A DNA stretch of 64,000 nt from positions 51,586,001-51,650,000 of the forward strand of contig CM060733.1 of the NCBI GenBank assembly GCA_030704615.1, in the 5' to 3' direction. The notes below the pieces were generated by a model. The model worked only from the letters and a program-made list of their open reading frames with translations. It did not search any database and was not told the origin of the DNA. Source of the DNA: Takakia lepidozioides. Taxonomy: Eukaryota; Streptophyta; Takakiopsida; Takakiales; Takakiaceae. Of the stretch, positions 54,395 through 64,000 are shown piece by piece (within the stretch, counting starts at the first letter, position 1; every line of letters starts with the position of its first letter). Made by a program: the position numbers and the translations under genes.

Positions 54395-56470
54395 GTGAGA
54401 GAAGTGAATGTGGGAACTGAAGAGGAACCGAGGATGGTGAAGGTAGGGGCTGATTTGGAGCCAGAATTCTTTGAGGAAGCTAAGAGTTTGTTCATCAAAT
54501 ACAGAGATGTATTTGCTTGGAGCTACGAGGATCTAAAAGGGATACCACCTGAGATCTGTCAGCATAAGATTGAACTGGAACCAGGGTCAGTACCAATCAA
54601 ACAGGCAAGGTACAGAATGAATCCCAACTATGCACAGAAGGTTGGAGAAGAGATCAAGAAGTTTGCTGAGGCTAAGTTTATATACCCGATAGAGTATACA
54701 ACTTGGTTGTCACCCATTGTGATAGTTCCCAAGAAGAATGGTAAACTGAGAGTTTGTGTGAACTATAAGAAGTTGAATGCTTGCACGAAGAAAGATCCTT
54801 TCCCCTTGCCATTCACAGAAGTGGTATTGGACACTGTGGCAAGCCATGAGATGTACTCATTCATGGATGGCTTCAGTGGTTATAATCAAGTGCAAGTGGC
54901 AGAAGAAGACCAGGGAAAGATAGCTTTCATCACAGACTGGGGTGCTTATGCATACAAAGTCATACCTTTTGGACTTTGTAATGCACCAGCAACCTTTCAG
55001 AGAGTGATAAGTGAATCTTTTCATGAGTATCTGGATGATTTTATGCACGTGTTCTTGGATGATTTCAGTGTCTACAGCTCTAAGAATGAGCACATGCATA
55101 AATTGGAGTTATGTTTGGCCAGATGCAGGATGAGAGGTCTGGGCCTGAATCCAGAGAAGTGTACTTTCTGTGTGAACTCAGGGGTGCTTTTGGAACACAT
55201 TGTGTGTAAGAGGGGACTTCTTGTGGATCCCAGGAAGACAGAGGCCATTAAAGCCTCTCCACCACCAATAAATGTTAAGAGTCTAAGGAGATTCCTTGGA
55301 CAAACCAGTTATTACAGAAGATTTGTCAGACGGTATGCACAGATAGCAGCACCATTGAGCAAGCTTCTGAAAAAAGATGCAGTGTTTGCATGGACAGCTG
55401 AATGTCAACAGGCTTTTGAGGAACTTACATTGTCAGTAACAACTACACCTGTGCTGATTAACCCTCACTGGCATGTAGTATTTCATGTTCACTGTGATGC
55501 CTCAGGGGAAGCGTTGGGAGCGGTGTTAGCCCAAAATGTTACAGGAAATATAGATTCACCTGTGTACTATGCTAGCAGGTTGATGAACAGTGCTGAAAGG
55601 AACTATAGCACAACTGAAAGAGAAGCACTGACAATGATTTATGTAGTCAAGAAATTCAAGCATTACCTATTGGGAAGAAAGTTTATGTTTTATGTGGATC
55701 ACCAGGCTCTGATATATCTGGTGAATAAACCTTTGATAAGTGGAAGGATAGCAAGGTGGTTAATAATCTTGCACGAGTTTGAGTTCGAAGTTGTTTACAA
55801 GCCTGGCCGTTTGCATCTTGTGGCAGATCATTTGTCACGCCTAACAACAGGAGAGCCCACCACAGGAGTGGACGACCAATTACCTGATGCAAGTATATTT
55901 GCAATGGAGGTGCAGGGAAGTGCAGATGAATGGTTAGATTGGGAGTGGCCAATCAGATACTACCTTACTCATGGTCAGTGCCCACCTAGTTATGGTAAGG
56001 AGCAGCGGAAGAGAATCGCTATCAAGGCTTTACCTTATACTATGGTAGGGGGCAGAATGTATAAGCTAGGACCTGATGGAGTACTTAAACGATGCTTGTA
56101 CCACCATGAAGTAAATAAAGTTTTGGAGGAAGTTCATAAAGGCGTGGCTGGAGGTCATTTTGGAGAAGAGACTACCAGTAGAAAGATACTACTTGCAGGT
56201 TACTGGTGGCCTACTTTGTTCAAAGATGTACACAAGTATTGTCAGAGTTGTGATGAATGTCAGAGGCTAGGACCTTTGCAGAGATCTGGGAAGATGGCTT
56301 TGCATCCTACGATGCCTACTGAACCATTTCAGAAATGGGGACTAGACTTTGTTGGACCAATTAACCCACCAGCCAAGAGTACACAGAACAAGTACATAAT
56401 TACAGCCACTGATTATACTACGAAGTGGGTGGAAGCTGAGGGATGGCCGACGTCCATGATCTGGACCTAG
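54395..56470 (+). pseudogene. Tat-like reverse transcriptase, RNase H, partial integrase (691-codon frame)
   Basis: A long uninterrupted frame: RT ([55 protein letters not shown]), RNase H ([52 protein letters not shown]) and integrase zinc region ([31 protein letters not shown]). Integrase breaks off just after [12 protein letters not shown] and [13 protein letters not shown]. The first catalytic aspartate of integrase is present; the rest is lost. RT and RNase H look intact, so decay is recent or the truncation is a single deletion. Confidence 0.9.
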
Positions 56471-56661
56471 GGGAGAATGCCAACCACGAGGGTCTGAGCG
56501 AACCACGAAATCTACCAGATACGGCCGAACCAGTCTCTTTGGAAGGAGCAGTTACCTTTAACGAGGAAGACATTCCAGGGTTGGTAATTACCGCAAGGCA
56601 AATTGCAGATGTGGGTAGTGAATGGGAAGATTATTTGGATATAGATAGTGAGCCCAGCTGA
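56443..56661 (+). CDS. Short acidic frame after the Tat-like element
   Basis: 72 codons, [20 protein letters not shown] to [10 protein letters not shown]. It overlaps the truncated integrase end in another frame. It may be the remnant of a downstream ORF joined by the deletion. No family recognised. Confidence 0.3.
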   Translation: MADVHDLDLGENANHEGLSEPRNLPDTAEPVSLEGAVTFNEEDIPGLVITARQIADVGSEWEDYLDIDSEPS

Positions 56662-57480
56662 ATCTCAGTGTCCATTAAGCAAGCAGCTCATAGACGAGAG
56701 CTATGCTAAGGACTCTTACTGTCCTTAGAACCCATTTTGTACAGTCCTGCAAGCGCGCAAGGGCGAGACAGTTAATAGTATCGATAATGTCCCGGTATGT
56801 GGTCCGTACTGTCTTGTGAACAAACCTTTTTTTGTTCTGCCAATATTGTTTCTGACATGTGAGGAGAGGATCGTCTTCATGTACGGGAAGTAGATGTGAA
56901 TGTGTGCATGCATTTTCTGGCCCAACTGCATGCTTTCCAGGAACAAAGACCAGTGGAATGGGGGGTGTCTCCAAAGGAGCAGGACCGAACGACACCTTTT
57001 TGTGCTTCCCTTGCTTTCCTTCTCACCGTTGTTGCATTCTCCCACCTGCCCAACAGCAGCACTCTCGAAGCAATAGCATGACATATGTTGCAACATGGTC
57101 TTCTTCACCAGCAAATGAGCTTTTTTGCTACATGTACTGCCACGTCCACATTAACGTTGATCCCTGCAAGCACTTGGCAAGATGCCCCAGAGCCGCAAAT
57201 CCAGCAACCACCACAAACACATCTAACTGATTGTAGTGACACGGGAATAGTTCACTTGTAGAGGAATTGAACCTCCACCAAATGAATGGCTCTGCCCCTT
57301 GTAGCACAAGTGCAATGCAAAAACAAGGTGAGTACAAAATGAAGAAGCACTTACGAGGTCCCCATCCCTCGGATGGGCTCCCACTTGTGCTCTGGAACTG
57401 TGCAGGCCTGACTAGCACCAAATTGCATGAATCCTAAGCCTGAATGTCAAATGCAGGTTTATGTCGCGATGCAGCACGCC
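56662..57480. other. No gene recognised
   Basis: Open frames on both strands here have no motifs I recognise and no consistent splice context. Confidence 0.4.
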
Positions 57481-57489
57481 ATCATCTAA

Positions 57490-58200
57490 CCTGTAGTTTC
57501 CAGTTTCACTGGTGTCACAACTGCCTTCAAGTCAACATCAAAATTAAGTCCACCTATGCGCAAATCGCAGAATGTCTCATGACACCATCTGCCGCCGCTG
57601 GTTTGGCATGATATGATTGTAGTTCACAACCTTAATGAACGCTTTCAGCCTTGACCTCTTTGCGATCTTCTTCTGTGACTGCTTCTTCATAATTTATGAA
57701 AGGGAAAAGCAGCTACACATCAAATTCTTGCAAGTACAGGGGGGTACTCAGGCCTCCTTGGGAGAAAGAGTGCCATAAACACAGACACATCCTTAAATGT
57801 AAAAATTGGAGAAGCGAACGTCTGGTGGCAATAACTGCCTAAACCAGAATTATACTCCATTCCAGCGCACATGTAAAGGGTCGGATGATAACTCGGAATC
57901 CCAGTTGGAGATAATGAGACGAATACATGACTATCTTGCGAGTTTCAACTTTCTTGGAGGTAGTTTCCAGTTTCTCTGGTGTCACAACTGCCTTCAAGCT
58001 GGGTTTAGAGGAATTAAGTCCCACTCGCAAATGCAGAATGTCTCCCTCATCTGCGTGGGCAAAATGGGGTTTGGCATGATATGATTGTAGTTCACAACCA
58101 AAGGGCATATTCTTCAGCCTTGACATCTTTGCGATCTTCTTCTGTGACGCCTTCTGCATAACTTGTGAAATGAAAAAGCAGCTACACATCGAATTATTGC
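57490..58200. repeat. Direct tandem duplication, unit ~465 bp
   Basis: 57,497-57,735 and 57,961-58,200 are two diverged copies. Shared words include tagtttccagtttc, ggtgtcacaactgccttcaa, ggtttggcatgatatgattg, gatcttcttctgtgac and aagcagctacacatc. On the minus strand the right copy lies in a 116-codon frame (MQKASQKKIAKMSRLKNMPF, ELQSYHAKPHFAHADEGDI). The left copy is broken in that frame. It could be a duplicated exon of an unrecognised minus-strand gene. Confidence 0.75.
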
Positions 58201-58769
58201 GATGCCACTCAACGGCACTATGAACGTTTCGAGCATGCTGTCAGAAAACTAGACGGGCAAAAACCCAATTCAGCAGCCTCACCTTGCGTGGATACTTGGG
58301 AATTGATGCCAGAAGGGCATGCCCGTATGCGCGCTCCATCGTGCCTCCATCCAGCACATTATGTAAATGATGAGTGACCAAGACCCCGATGTCACACCGT
58401 TATGAGAAGCCACTACGCGCGCTCACAGTATACAAAGGCCTTGCCGTGTCAGGATTTCCATTCCCACGTCCCGCCATGTCTGACGCAGCACTTGCATCCT
58501 TGTCTCTGCCAGGTGGAGGCAGCACGTATTAAAATATCTATTCCCCCAAGGCCACATTTTGTTTACCTCTTTTTGTGAAAGCCACGTTAGCAAATGTGCT
58601 GCCGAGTCATGGGTGCAATGAATGCGCAGTGGTTCATGGAGTCGTTGAGTCGACTACATATTCACTTTAATGAATAAATATCTTTATTCCATTAATCGAA
58701 TTAGGAAAGAAAATTTGTAGTCGCATGTGCAGTAATTACAACCACTTGTAATTTTGGCTTTTTCAAATT
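58201..58769. other. No gene recognised
   Basis: Only AT-rich sequence in the right half and short frames. No repeat or motif of note. Confidence 0.4.
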
Positions 58770-60286
58770 TTATGTATTTACGCAATTCGTAAAATAGCCC
58801 GGAATTCTGCTACGACTCCGGAGTCGTTGACCCCACTTTTGTCCGCCGTCTGAAATGCCCCCGTGGGCCCACATTGTCTGTTTCGACTCTCCAGTAGTCC
58901 CGTTTACTACCAAGTGGTTCCCGGAGTGGTCGCGGACATGCAGTCGAATCGGAAAAGACATGAATGCTTCTAGTGGCTGCACTTGATGCACCCTTACTTG
59001 CCTAGGTTCTCTAGCTGCTGTCCTTCTGTTGTAGTAACAATTCTCAGTAGAATGGTTATCCATTTTACAGATAGTACAGTGTTTCTCCTTCATGTGGCAT
59101 TCAGTGGTGGTATGGCCTTCATTCTGGCATTTTGCACACCAAACACCCTTCCTCCAATGTGTTGCAGCCTCTGTGGCATACTTCTTCAAGATTTCTTCTA
59201 ATCTTTTCTCATAGTTATCCCTCTTCAACTTCTCCTTCCTCTTACTCTTCCTTCTCAGCTCTTGCTCTTCTTCCTCATCTGACTCATCCTTAGAGTCCTC
59301 ATCATCCCTTTTCTCTCTCCTGAGCATTCCCAATTGCTCAATTATGTTTGCTGTTTCAAATGCCTCCTCCACTGTATTATGGGGTAACATATCCACTTTC
59401 TTTGCAACTCTGGTCTTAGTCCACTCACAAACCAAGTCTTCTGCAAACCTGGTGTTGGTACAGCAACCAGCTTTTTCATCATCAATTCCATCTTTTCCAT
59501 TGACTCCTCAACAGTTTCATGCTTCTTTTGCTTTAACTGTTGTAAACTTCCATACACTTCATCCTCAGTTTTACTTGTCCTGAACCTATTTCGGAATGCT
59601 GTATTCAAGCCATTCCAGGTTATGAAATGATTATCAGAGAATCTTGCATACCATTCACTTGTTTTCTTGATAAGTGAACAAGGAAACAGTCTCATCTTGG
59701 CATCATCGCCATTCTCATTGTTCACAATACACATGTGCTCAAATTGGCTAATGTGTACATCAGGATCCCCTTTTCCTGAATATATTGGAAAAGGTGGTTT
59801 TGCCCGTGTTGGTTGTAACGCCATCTGTGGCCCTACCTTCTGCCCACTGACAGATGTTGGCCCCCTTGCTGGTGCTGGTCCTTGAGGACCTGTTGTAGTT
59901 GTGGTGGAACTTCCACCAAGTGGTGGCCCCTGAGCACTCCCTGCTACTGGCCCCACTATATTCACAGTATTCCCAGCTCCAGTTGCACTACTTTCCACAC
60001 TCCATGTCCCCCCAGAGCCAGATCCAGGCTGCCCGCCTGATCCCCCTGAGCCGACACCTTCGTTGGCCTGTGATCCAAGTGCTCCACTTGATCCAGGTCC
60101 AACGGGTTGGGATGTCCTGGTTGTAGTCTCAACCTCAGCTGTTGGGTCTACTTCTTCATACTCTTCGTCTTCCAATTTCTTCTTTTTGTTTTCATCCTCC
60201 AAAGTCTGCTCTTGGGTTTCTTCTTCACTCATGTAACTCAACTGCAATGGTGTTGGAGAGTCTGAACTCTTCGTTGGCTCTGCCAC
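58770..60286 (-). pseudogene. Retrotransposon gag with two zinc knuckles, frameshifted
   Basis: The 314-codon upstream frame has an acidic and then G/S/T-rich leader. Then follows the capsid-type core PPFPIYSGKGDPDVHISQFE, LFPCSLIKKTSEWYARFSDN, FRNRFRTSKTEDEVYGSLQQ and VSGLRPELQRK. A frame slip within 59,342-59,435 leads to the second frame with a lysine/glutamate-rich helix (KSKRKEKLKRDNYEKRLEEI). It ends with tandem knuckles CAKCQNEGHTTTEC and CTICKMDNHSTENC. It is a Ty3/gypsy gag oriented opposite to the Tat-like pol upstream; no pol follows on this strand, so it is an isolated fragment. Confidence 0.85.
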
Positions 60287-60659
60287 ATCCTCTCCTCCTT
60301 CTCCGTCTTCCGTCTCAGAAATTGGAGATCTTGCTTTTGATGTTCAATGCCAACTCTTATCAAAGATTTCTGTCAAATCTTTTATCCAGGGATGTACCTC
60401 AGATCTTTCACCTCGTGGTTGATCTTCTTCCTGTACAAATTCCCTTAATCTTTCTTGCAAAGAAAAAGAATGAGTGACATCCAACTCTAGTTCTTCCTGT
60501 ATGGGTGATGTACTCTCTGATCTTAATACCAGGGTCGAGCATATGCAATGTAGTATTTACAATGGGACTTTATTTATTACATGCACGATCAAAATTGAGT
60601 TATGTCTTCATAAAAGAACCATTGTACCGCCAGAAATTTCATATCTACGAGACTATGGT

Positions 60660-61762
60660 CTACTCCGTCCTATATACGTCTTTCGGCTTAGGCCAATTGA
60701 ATGGCTTGCCCATGAACCAAAGTACTACATGGGTTAATGTGATTATCTCATTCTTGTTGTTGTCGTACAACCTTCGTAGCATTGAATGCCAACAACCTCC
60801 CGTAAATTGGTCCTGGAACATACTTTGATCATAATGAGCGCCGCCATTTATTCGTACCGCTATCTTCCCAACGGCAAAGGCCTCCGACGTCATGTCTGGG
60901 GGGGGGGGCGTGGTATTCGCATTGAAAACCGATGCAATATCTTTTTCCACCCACCATCTTTTCGCGAGTTCCCGATCCAGCTTATCTTGGTTTTCAAACT
61001 GGTATGGCGAGGCTTTGCGTATGCCCAATGGGGTGGCTAAGCTCCAATCACACACCCCAATCTTGATCTCATCGTTGTCATCTGGAAAATGCAACAAGAT
61101 GTTGTCGGGGGACAAGTCGTTGTGCATGACACTGTTCTTGTGGAAAGTATCCATGATGCACACCAGTGCCCATGCAAGTTTACTGCGCACTTTCCGGAAA
61201 CGAAGCAAATGATCGCATTCTTGGAACTCTGCTTCCGTTCCCCTTTGTTCTAAAATCACCCTGCTGTCCGAATCGTTGTCCCATTTTCTGTCAAGGTTCA
61301 TCATGTCGCGTATTGTCCCCCCATTCCACCAGCGAGTGTAACCCTCTATCTCACGTGCATTCATAGCAAATACGAGATAACACCCGGATGCTGGAACTTC
61401 ACTGCCAAACACTCGGCGTTATGTTGTCTCAACGCCTTTTCTGGATTTTTGGACTTGGGTTTTTTTCCCGCTAGCTCCCAACGCTCCGGTATTCTAGAAT
61501 CGCCAACAATCCTATAGTGACGGACCTTAGCATACCCTCCTTCTTTGTAAGGGCCAATCTCTACCACCTTTGCACTAGAGTCCAAGTAATAAAGACCAGT
61601 TGTGCCTCCCCCGCCCGATGACCCCGCCATCCAAGGGACAACCCTAGTCCGGCGATGTGAATTCTGACTTGCCGGGCAAGCCCAATACTCAACATGCCAC
61701 ATTAACTCAGGTTCGGCGGAGGGCACTCGACCCTCAAATGTTCTACCCTTCCATGTCTTCAC
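60660..61762 (-). pseudogene. Protein-kinase-like gene, one frameshift
   Basis: The N-lobe (61,762-61,390) carries a glycine-loop-like IGPYKEGGYAKVRHY and the candidate ATP-binding lysine in CLAVKFQHPGV. The frame slips by one base at about 61,385 and continues YLVFAMNAREIEGY. The C-lobe shows the catalytic loop VMHNDLSPDNILLHF (HND for HRD) and IKIGVCDWSLATP (DWS for DFG). Lysine, both aspartates and the loop asparagine are kept, so the fold is convincing though divergent. A 10-base C/G run (60,899-60,908) codes for prolines in the activation region. There is no recognisable targeting or extra domain. It sits between a gag fragment and an unrelated + frame, so transport by a mobile element is possible. 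Confidence 0.75.
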
Positions 61763-63938
61763 ATCGGCAGTATATGATTCAATTCCTTCAGAACTTTGAG
61801 CCTCGGACTGGAGTTACTCAGGTGAGGGGAGTAGATATAGAAATTACTCCACAGTACCTACAGCAATTGTTTGATTTGTCATCAGGTCATGTGGATGTGG
61901 ATGAGCACAGGGCAAGATTGCAGATAGGGAATTTGTTCCAAGAAGGGAGAGTCTTTTTGACTCAAGGTTACGCTTGTACCAAAGCCGAGTACCCAGGGTT
62001 CAGAGAAGTTGGCCAAATATTGAACGTTCTGTTTGCCATGAATCAGAACCAACAGTATTTGAGCAGGTCATTCACAGAGGAGATCCTGAAAGCTTTGAGG
62101 GGAGAGGATGTAGCTTGGGCGGAGTTAATGTACAATGGTCTGGTGGATGAGATGAAGAGGTTACAGGGCACTGCTGCTAAGTCTCCGATCATTGTGTCTG
62201 GTCCAGGCATTGCCCAAATCATTCTGGATTCTTGCATACTTGATACTCGGGAACGTAAGGAGATGGGAGTGTTTGAGGCAGAAATCACTGCAATTGAAGA
62301 GCAGGGCTCTTCACATAGTGAGGGTGGACTGGGAGGGCAACAACAGTCTAAGAGACAAAAGCGGGGTATGACTATAGTAGCCAATCCAGTGGCTTCACGG
62401 AAACCGCAAGATAATGTTTCCCAAGCTCTTGTGCAGGATGGGGCACAGCAGCACATAGAGCTGTTATTATTGGAAGCACGGCCCTCGGAGAGGGAAGAGG
62501 AAGTCACTTCGATACCACAGCCACCACAACCAATTGACTCAGTTGTTTTAGAGGTTCCATAGTTAGTACATGCTGTGACATCACCCCCAATTGCTCTGGA
62601 AGGAGAAAGGCTTGGACATTCCCACTACAGAGCAGGTCGTGGCCGAAATTGAGAAGGGTGACCTTCTCTATGAAAACTCTGGCTTGGTAAGGGAATCAGT
62701 GATTCTAGAGGTGCAGCGGTTGTCGAGGGAAAACCCTGCTGTGCATGTAATACCCACACCTGTGACGGAGATACCAGGGGTAGAATATCAGGACACTGCA
62801 GCACCTGTGGAGGATGAGGTGGTTCAGGAAGAGAATCTGGTGGGGCAATGGCCTGAATGGTTGGTGAGGCATCACACTGTGGATGATCAGGGAGAACAAC
62901 AGCAAGTTCACCATGATGACCCTCAGCAGGCCATGTTATGAGTTCCATAAGCAGAACACTTAATTTGTTGGGCACTTATGTGAAATCCCATGTTCCATCT
63001 ACCCAATTGGCAGCTTTGAGGGAGGAACTCAGGAAGGAGTTTGAGGCTCGAATTGCCACTGAATGTGCTAACAAGGTGGATGAGGAGGTCAATCTCAAGT
63101 TACAGCAAGAGTTGGAGGACACAAAGGCTGCTTTGCAGTTGGCCAAGGGACATTTGATTGAAGCAAGCCTCGAGCAGGACCAGTTGCATGAAGCACATAA
63201 GCAACAGTTATACCAAATGCAGGTGAAGCATGATGGCAAGTTGCAAGAAGTGAATGTACTACATACAGAGTTGCAGGCAGTACATTAGAAGATGACCATA
63301 CAATGTGCTACACTCACAACTACTCTTGAGCAAACTGCATTAGAAGTTAACAGACAAGGGGAAAGATGTATGAAGGCAGAAGCAGAGATGATAGAGCAAG
63401 CGAAACTCATTGTTGATATGAAGAATACAATCTGTCGCAATGAGAATATTTTCAAACAATACAGACAAGTTGAGGCTGACCAGGGGAGGTACATCCTGGA
63501 GTTGCAACAAACAGTCATGGTCAATAGAAATGAACTCTTTGTGGCTAACAAGGCTTGGAAGGAAGCCAATAATCTGGCTGCTGCCTATGCGAGTTTGGTT
63601 GAACCTCATGCGAAGCGCATGGAGGCTTTACAGCAGCAGTTAGATGTGTACAGACTCACGAAGGAGCAGACTCTCAGGGGTGCCACACACGACTTGGTGG
63701 ATAATCACCTTATGCAGGTCTGGTTAGCACAAGGGCCGGTGGAAGGCAAAGCACCACGGAAGTTCACCCAGGGCGAGATGAATGAGCTCAGACTGCAGGT
63801 GCAGAACATTGCCACAAATACTATAGACAATGTCTATAGTAGGATAGCGGAGCTATAGGAGGATGTAGAAGGCCTGCAGACTCAGGTGGATGACCTGAGT
63901 TCAAATATTGACAAGAGAGTCTTTGTACCTGAGGAGTA
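61720..63938 (+). pseudogene. Decayed long frame: globular N-terminus and coiled-coil C-terminus
   Basis: Successive + frames (to 62,562; 62,591-62,941; 62,938-63,288; 63,292-63,858; then to 63,938) belong to one protein broken by stops and a slip. The 63,288/63,292 break is a single in-frame TAG. The first part has LQNFEPRTGVTQVRGVDIEI and GRVFLTQGYACTKAEY; then come a Q/E/P-rich linker and long heptad-type helices (LREELRKEFEAR, LQQELEDTKAALQLAKGHLI, MEALQQQLDVYRLTKEQ). The VRG...I...L pattern recalls the extra ORF or plant-transposon domain of some Tat/Ogre elements, but this is only a suggestion. It may continue past the window. Confidence 0.55.
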
Positions 63939-64000
63939 GCTGATGACTACTTATTTACATGCCAGGACTCTAATTTTTCAGTCTTCTTTGCAAGGGGTGC

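Larger units (their letters stand above)
52833..56470 (+). mobile_element. Tat/Athila-like Ty3/gypsy retrotransposon, truncated at both ends
   Basis: Contains the gag zinc knuckle, protease, RT, RNase H and the first half of integrase in the normal order. The gag N-terminus, the rest of integrase and both LTRs are missing. The polymerase box FLDDFSVYS and RT wording place it with the Tat/Athila side of plant gypsy elements, distinct from families A/B and C. Confidence 0.87.

Noticed and set aside
55683-55952. Minus-strand frame opposite Tat-like RNase H
   Set aside because: It is a shadow of the long pol frame.
52843-58985. Shared 14-base word gaatgcttctagtg at 52,847 and 58,963
   Set aside because: One chance match of this length is expected in 64 kb, and the two lie in unrelated contexts.

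Overview
The window is nuclear DNA of a streptophyte (green-plant lineage), possibly a charophyte alga or another early-diverging plant; the species cannot be named from sequence alone. Evidence: multi-exon genes with GT-AG introns, a plant-type SPF45 C-terminus, plant-type TTTAGGG repeats, chromodomain Ty3/gypsy elements primed by initiator tRNA-Met, a Tat/Athila-like element and a CACTA-type transposon. About three quarters of the window is transposon-derived. Region 1 (1-15,000) is genic. It holds the last exon of splicing factor SPF45 (+), a complete 9-exon acyl-protein thioesterase gene (+, 1931-6478, all splice phases agree), and, converging on it, a 3-exon gene for the small RNA polymerase III subunit RPC10/C11 (-, 14380-7679). 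The 6.3-kb second RPC10 intron appears to use a GC donor. It holds a nearly complete antisense LINE and a tRNA-like SINE head. Telomere-type TTTAGGG repeats lie in the RPC10 upstream region. Region 2 (15,795-36,057) is a set of retroelements inserted into one another, which target-site duplications let me order. Element A (chromovirus, -) was split by element D, a solo LTR (+, TSD gggtt). D was split by element C, another gypsy type (-, TSD ctatg/ctagg). C received element B, a nearly full-length chromovirus (+, 23,494-30,443, TSD cagat, LTRs about 98% identical by eye). C's gag also carries a 798-bp inverted-repeat DNA transposon with TSD aaat. Region 3 (36,058-46,240) is repeat-rich intergenic DNA: two families of diverged tandem repeats, a non-autonomous CACTA element (TSD ttg), an orphan inverted-repeat element, and two fragments of the C family in opposite orientations. 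Region 4 (46,240-52,800) opens with an unusual array of 14 GC-rich palindromes (gcgaccgcc...ggcggtcgc) spaced about 50 bp apart in AT-rich DNA. After it come a TATA box and a set of candidate exons, including a frameshifted FCP1/NLI-type HAD phosphatase domain and a CACTA transposase-associated domain fragment. Region 5 (52,833-64,000) holds a Tat/Athila-like retrotransposon (+), a tandemly duplicated non-coding or exon segment, a gag gene on the opposite strand, a frameshifted protein-kinase-like gene (-), and a decayed coiled-coil reading frame (+) that runs to the window edge. No single new defence or metabolic system stands out. The most unexpected structures are the 50-bp palindrome array, the ordered nest, and the link between Pol III promoter-like sequence and a Pol III subunit gene.
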